From: Globobulimina sp.
Lineage: Eukaryota > Foraminifera > Rotaliida
Direction of reading: 5' to 3'
Length of the DNA: 10,035 bases
Assembly: GCA_003354225.1 (NCBI GenBank)
Contig: PIVH01000031.1
Coordinates: 1-10,035 of the forward strand
This document shows, in pieces, positions 8,001 through 10,035 of the stretch (its first letter is position 1; the number at the start of each line of letters is the position of its first letter). The notes under the pieces are model-generated. The model was given only the letters and a program-made list of their open reading frames with translations. It made no database searches and was not told the DNA's origin. The translations under genes were made by a program, and so were the position numbers.

Positions 8001-9423
8001 CCGGGCCTATTATAATGATAACTACCATCCCCTCCATAGAACGTTCAATACATTGACAAAATACATAAATATCATTCGAAGGCATAAATATAGGAAACAG
8101 CGTAAAAACAAAAACCAAATATCCCCTAAAAACAATAACAATAAATTCATAAACCTACAGAAAAATTCATTAATAATCGCATCCAATTTCTGCCAAAATG
8201 ATGGGACAATCAAAGCTCTGACACTGAACATAAACCAACTAAAAAAGGCCCAAGTCACTGCATCCCCGACATATAATATAGCAAATGTCCCAACAAACTT
8301 TGAAGTAATTACAACAACAAATAATCCCAAACAACCTAATAATGATAAAATAATCATCGCCTTCACCGATGGATCGTGCGACCCAAACCCAGGTAGAGGA
8401 GGAGCAGCGGTGGTAATTCCTTCCCAGTTATCCCACCCCCAATGCTATAAAAAAGTGTTCTATTTCAGAATACCTGTAACAATCACAACAGCTGAGATTG
8501 AAGCAGTACACATAATCCTTAATTACGTAATAAATAATACAATAAATAGACAAATACAGTACAAAATATATATTGATAATCTACCATTACTCCAATTCAT
8601 TGAAGGTTCCACCTATCCGAAATACCATGAAACAAAAATATTGATTGAAAATATTTTCCTTAAACTTACACAAATCCAACAAATAAAACCAAATACTTAC
8701 ATATCATTCATCAAAATAAAGTCACACAGTAATAATAAATTTAATGACGACGTTGATAGATTGGCCAGATTCGCAGCACAGCATACAAATTATGACCCAA
8801 AATTGTTTAACGAAATCTCATATAATACGACAGTTACTCAACTACATAAACAAATAAATTACAGATGGAGCCAATCTTGGCTTCGTAGGAATACACAACG
8901 ACACCAAGATAGTTACCAGATGTACCATAATAACCCAAATCTACATAATAAACTGAATAAATTGATAAAAAGAATAAACAGAGATGAAGCGGCTATGATG
9001 AACCGCCTCATTTCTGGACATATAGAATTGAATAGTTTCCTGTTTAACCATAAATATAAGGATTCTGATAAATCTGTCATTGATTCCCCAAAATGTATTC
9101 AATGTAATAATAATTCCAATGAAACCATTCGCCATTACATATTACAATGCCCGGCGTACCAAAACCAAAGAACCAGGCTAATAGATTCATTATGCAACAC
9201 CTGGAAGGATTTCAAGGATGGTAACAATATAAATATAGATAACCTATTTTATCCCTACTCCATCCGCCGCCCTCCAGACATTGACACTGAACTGAAGCTT
9301 GAAGTACAAGTAACTATCTGGAAAAACCTCCTTCAATACATAAAAGAAACCAAACGATTTAATTACCTATACCAAGTGAACCTAATGAATATATGCCCGA
9401 TCATTTATGATCAAGGAATTTAG
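5074..9423 (+). CDS. LINE ORF2: APE endonuclease, reverse transcriptase, RNase H, CCHC finger
   Basis: The 1449-aa replication enzyme, which nicks target DNA and copies the RNA onto it. Endonuclease, about residues 5-250: N10 (QYNICG), E45 (LLLQEW), D164/N166 (AGDFNIQ), D217 (CIDLTL) and S242-D243-H244. A Lys/Arg-rich link follows at 328-375. Reverse transcriptase, about 520-870: KAFGPDRIHNQMLK, NYRPIAVSS (606-614), motif A VVFTDFSKAYDSVW with D678, motif B PQGSALSP (736-743), motif C FADD with D768/D769, then AINPSKC. RNase H, about 1092-1235: D1099 (FTDGSCDPNPGRGG), E1141, D1168, H1218, N1224 and D1228. All catalytic acids are present. The C-terminal MMNRLISGHIELN block precedes the finger C1341-X2-C1344-X9-H1354-X4-C1359 with the usual ETIRHYILQCP setting. 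The ATG at 5074 is preceded by an in-frame TAA at 5068-5070 and sits a normal distance before the first endonuclease motif, so the start is well supported. The frame is intact throughout. Confidence 0.96.
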   Translation: MVNYKIMQYNICGIINPSRMSVEDKCRKVYQIMLSKQIDFLLLQEWSATLRYPLKTGDTHYIDKNNKKHPIKFPIQFFPNYNVHFTGTETAVLYRRTLNITPLQMPQNYNHINRTKNCHITTIILHSGDRDIGIHSVYNCPNNPNIDQLFDYPLTVDSNIFAGDFNIQNEQWGSNRSTVESNNFIEGANASNLQILNMNNPSFTHIHKSYGTKSCIDLTLLSNDLKHIQWNILHSMYDKNCSDHIPIITAFEVSHDFGFEENRKTWNLASKSKWSKYTETLRQTLEETVFDQDPNIYTEQLTYLILYVSEQTIGYKTYYRGHKPWWNRKIKKLKKKCKRLRRRLQRMKKNAKRLRLDFHTFPRYKREKQKLNKFQSIKHKNIAIAKTKYNDKINRYIQTCKDYGRRFWRTITNNKSNQTDTNNIPPLNYHNKNNITDPKEQTKALHEAMTRPPKPPSNPTHDTWHNYINEFVPNFLANHRQNPDQQNNNIQNIINDKKSQSLLSNINRPSDFNTNIVLNAPNYETLNGPILKYEIHKVIKRLDTHKAFGPDRIHNQMLKHGGDSLINCLLPLFNKCMADGVFPGYWNFAHILPIPKPMKDHSNPKNYRPIAVSSCLGRVFEKVLANRIQHFCVTHKIFKNYQCGFQINRCCDDVLTTFIADIQTSFDMVSDTDVVFTDFSKAYDSVWHNGLLYKLIQNNITGNILNVLASFIQTRYTKVIAKKAESNWVAQPIGVPQGSALSPILYILFTNDYKIQHPNLIHFACFADDTAFWTSPGSKDPLRYKFLQNELNNFSAWCERWQLAINPSKCSSINFSHSNPIKYYPKYKNIVNPNTNKLEQISKYSIQSKPIKYDKVVRYLGLWFDERLNFQAHIAKIRSKTLNNYWRLFFTMKSGIKLTPLSISMLYKSLARSRMEYGISHYYQYDTKNVLKTLQNKFLRLAIPCRLDSPMDIVQFMLKIEPIEQRAHYLTIRQLARAYYNDNYHPLHRTFNTLTKYINIIRRHKYRKQRKNKNQISPKNNNNKFINLQKNSLIIASNFCQNDGTIKALTLNINQLKKAQVTASPTYNIANVPTNFEVITTTNNPKQPNNDKIIIAFTDGSCDPNPGRGGAAVVIPSQLSHPQCYKKVFYFRIPVTITTAEIEAVHIILNYVINNTINRQIQYKIYIDNLPLLQFIEGSTYPKYHETKILIENIFLKLTQIQQIKPNTYISFIKIKSHSNNKFNDDVDRLARFAAQHTNYDPKLFNEISYNTTVTQLHKQINYRWSQSWLRRNTQRHQDSYQMYHNNPNLHNKLNKLIKRINRDEAAMMNRLISGHIELNSFLFNHKYKDSDKSVIDSPKCIQCNNNSNETIRHYILQCPAYQNQRTRLIDSLCNTWKDFKDGNNINIDNLFYPYSIRRPPDIDTELKLEVQVTIWKNLLQYIKETKRFNYLYQVNLMNICPIIYDQGI

Positions 9424-9490
9424 AGTACTTTTAAGTACTTATCTTCCAAAATATTTTATATTTTACTTTTGTTCATTGGTCTCACAGCCA

Positions 9491-9496
9491 AATAAA
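9491..9496 (+). promoter_or_regulatory. AATAAA polyadenylation signal inside the LINE 3' UTR
   Basis: Canonical AATAAA followed by a GT-rich stretch (TTGTTTGTGT), the layout of a working cleavage site. However, the poly(A) of this copy begins about 95 nt further on, too far for this signal to have set it. The RNA that inserted here may therefore have read through. Confidence 0.45.
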
Positions 9497-9566
9497 AAGA
9501 CTTGTATCCTTGTTTGTGTATACTATTTATTGTAGTGTTCCTCACTTGTGTATGGGTGATATCTTT

Positions 9567-9590
9567 AATTGATTTCTTAAAGTTTTGAAG
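9567..9590 (+). repeat. Terminal inverted repeat, right copy (24 bp)
   Basis: Ends TTCTTAAAGTTTTGAAG directly before the poly(A) run and is the exact reverse complement of 1082-1105 over 24 positions. Position 9566 no longer pairs with 1106, so the repeat is sharply bounded on its inner side. Confidence 0.9.
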
Positions 9591-9603
9591 AAAAAAAAAA
9601 AAA
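9591..9603 (+). repeat. LINE poly(A) tail
   Basis: An uninterrupted run of A from 9591 to 9604, of which the last A can be assigned to the target-site duplication. It marks the 3' end of the inserted cDNA. Confidence 0.92.
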
Positions 9604-9614
9604 AGCTATAAGAT
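9604..9614. repeat. Target-site duplication, 3' copy
   Basis: AGCTATAAGAT is identical to 1071-1081, and host sequence resumes at 9615. The lack of any difference between the copies fits a recent insertion. Confidence 0.9.
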
Positions 9615-9625
9615 GACTGAGGACC
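9604..9625 (+). CDS. Rest of the interrupted receptor exon
   Basis: The receptor frame, carried across the element by the duplicated target, continues here as SYKMTEDR up to a likely donor GTATTT at 9626, which splits a codon after its first base. If the exon is not spliced here the frame runs to TAA at 9658-9660, giving a protein without a seventh membrane segment. Confidence 0.55.
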
Positions 9626-9685
9626 GTATTTCATTGCAATTATATAGCTATGTATCGTAAAATAAATTAATTTTTAAAATCACAG
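9626..9685 (+). other. Predicted 60-nt phase-1 intron of the receptor gene
   Basis: Runs from GTATTT to TTTTTAAAATCACAG and is AT-rich, and its length is typical of short insect introns. It contains in-frame stops. Joining after one base of a codon is the only acceptor phase that leaves the next exon open, and the donor at 9626 supplies exactly that phase. Confidence 0.5.
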
Positions 9686-9777
9686 GCGTTGAAATGAGTT
9701 ATTGGAATTTATCCAAACTAATTATCGCATTTATTATCAGCAAAGCTGCATCTTATTCTTTTACAAATGTAACATAA
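9686..9777 (+). CDS. Predicted last exon of the receptor: seventh membrane segment
   Basis: In the phase set by the predicted intron this reads VEMSYWNLSK followed by the hydrophobic LIIAFIISKAASYSFT and a stop at 9775-9777. A final hydrophobic segment a few residues from the C-terminus is what gustatory/odorant-type receptors have, with the SYSFT region standing where many members have TYxxxxxQF. It is too short to be called alone; support comes from the splice phase and from completing the seven segments. Confidence 0.5.
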
Positions 9778-10035
9778 AAAAGACATTAATGTACGATGCA
9801 TAGTAAAATAGTGTAACAAAAATGTGCATCGATTATTGTGGTTTATATTGTTGGAGTTAACGTTTGTTTAGGGATATAAAATAAATATTTATGGGATATA
9901 TAAGCAATATTGATATCACATGGACATTGTTTTGAGATTTGTCATTATAAAGTGATAATATGACAATTTTTCTATCTTTGGTGTTATTGATGCTATGAAC
10001 TTCTAACTTTGTAAATTTGTTAAATACTTTATTTG
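9778..10035 (+). other. Host 3' UTR and flank
   Basis: AT-rich sequence with no supported ORF on either strand. Weak inverted repeats are present, such as CGATGCA near 9794 with TGCATCG near 9825, but they are not distinctive. The probable polyadenylation signal is listed separately. Confidence 0.5.
9880..9885 (+). promoter_or_regulatory. Probable polyadenylation signal of the receptor gene
   Basis: AATAAA about 100 nt after the predicted stop at 9775-9777, with T/GT-rich sequence further on. The spacing suits an insect 3' UTR, but such hexamers are common by chance in AT-rich DNA. Confidence 0.4.

Larger units (their letters stand above)
9424..9590 (+). other. LINE 3' UTR
   Basis: About 167 nt from the ORF2 stop to the poly(A) run. 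Just after the stop a small hairpin is visible, AGTACTT-TT-AAGTACT at 9424-9439, which might be a recognition structure for reverse transcriptase; this is inference. An AATAAA follows at 9491-9496 with a GT-rich stretch at 9510-9520. The last 24 bases are the right copy of the terminal inverted repeat. No coding signal is seen here. Confidence 0.75.
1082..9603 (+). mobile_element. Non-LTR retrotransposon (LINE) of the RNase H-bearing I/R1/LOA/Tad-like group
   Basis: An 8.5-kb LINE bounded by an 11-bp target-site duplication, with a short 3' poly(A) run and no long terminal repeats. It encodes a zinc-knuckle ORF1 protein, a small middle ORF, and an ORF2 with APE-type endonuclease, reverse transcriptase, RNase H and a C-terminal CCHC finger. 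APE endonuclease plus RNase H after the reverse transcriptase is known from I, R1, LOA, Tad and related clades, and I cannot separate these by eye. No stop or frameshift breaks the long ORFs, so the copy looks young and may be competent if its 5' end is complete. Two oddities concern the ends. A perfect 24-bp inverted repeat is found at both termini, and the ORF1 frame is open up to the 5' edge, which could mean 5' truncation. The element interrupts a chemoreceptor-like gene in the same orientation. Confidence 0.93.

Noticed and set aside
8022-8366. 114-codon minus-strand ORF, and the other short minus-strand ORFs opposite ORF1 and ORF2
   Set aside because: Hydrophobic shadows of A-rich coding sequence with no independent support.
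1082-9590. DNA transposon or LTR element because of the inverted ends
   Set aside because: There is no transposase and there are no long direct repeats. The poly(A), the target duplication and the endonuclease-reverse transcriptase protein all show a LINE.

Overview
The window looks like AT-rich arthropod nuclear DNA holding one long, recent-looking retrotransposon insertion inside a host gene. The evidence for arthropod is the host gene, which reads as a seven-transmembrane gustatory/odorant-type chemoreceptor, a very short AT-rich intron, and a LINE of a type common in arthropods. I cannot name the species; a springtail or other hexapod is only a guess.

Layout. Positions 1-1081 carry most of the receptor gene, with six predicted membrane segments, and the frame is open from the left edge. 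At 1081 it is broken by an 8.5-kb non-LTR retrotransposon (1082-9603), flanked by an identical 11-bp target-site duplication (AGCTATAAGAT at 1071-1081 and 9604-9614) and ending in a 13-14 nt poly(A) run. Right of the element the receptor frame resumes. It leads to a likely 60-nt intron (9626-9685), a last exon holding the seventh membrane segment with stop at 9775-9777, and a 3' UTR with AATAAA at 9880.

The retrotransposon reads left to right. It has a leader, a very large ORF1 (nucleic-acid-binding protein with zinc knuckles near the middle-to-end), a 141-codon ORF with a hydrophobic stretch, and ORF2, followed by a 3' UTR with a small hairpin and an internal AATAAA. ORF2 (1449 aa) contains, in order, an APE-type endonuclease, reverse transcriptase, RNase H and a C-terminal CCHC finger. 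This order places it in the broad I/R1/LOA/Tad-like assemblage of RNase H-bearing LINEs; I do not assign a clade. ORF1 would coat the RNA, while ORF2 nicks the target, primes on it and copies the RNA.

The most unusual points are these. (1) The element carries a perfect 24-bp inverted repeat at its two ends, just inside the 5' duplication and just before the poly(A), which is not expected for a LINE. It is either real termini or a trace of twin priming at the extreme 3' end of the RNA. (2) The ORF1 frame is open right to the element's 5' edge without an ATG, so ORF1 may be 5'-truncated or start unusually. (3) A 53-nt hairpin covers the first ATGs of ORF1. (4) The small middle ORF overlaps ORF1 by 20 nt and ORF2 by 8 nt, forming a chain suited to stop-restart translation. 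All major frames and the target duplications are intact, so the insertion is probably young and perhaps polymorphic.
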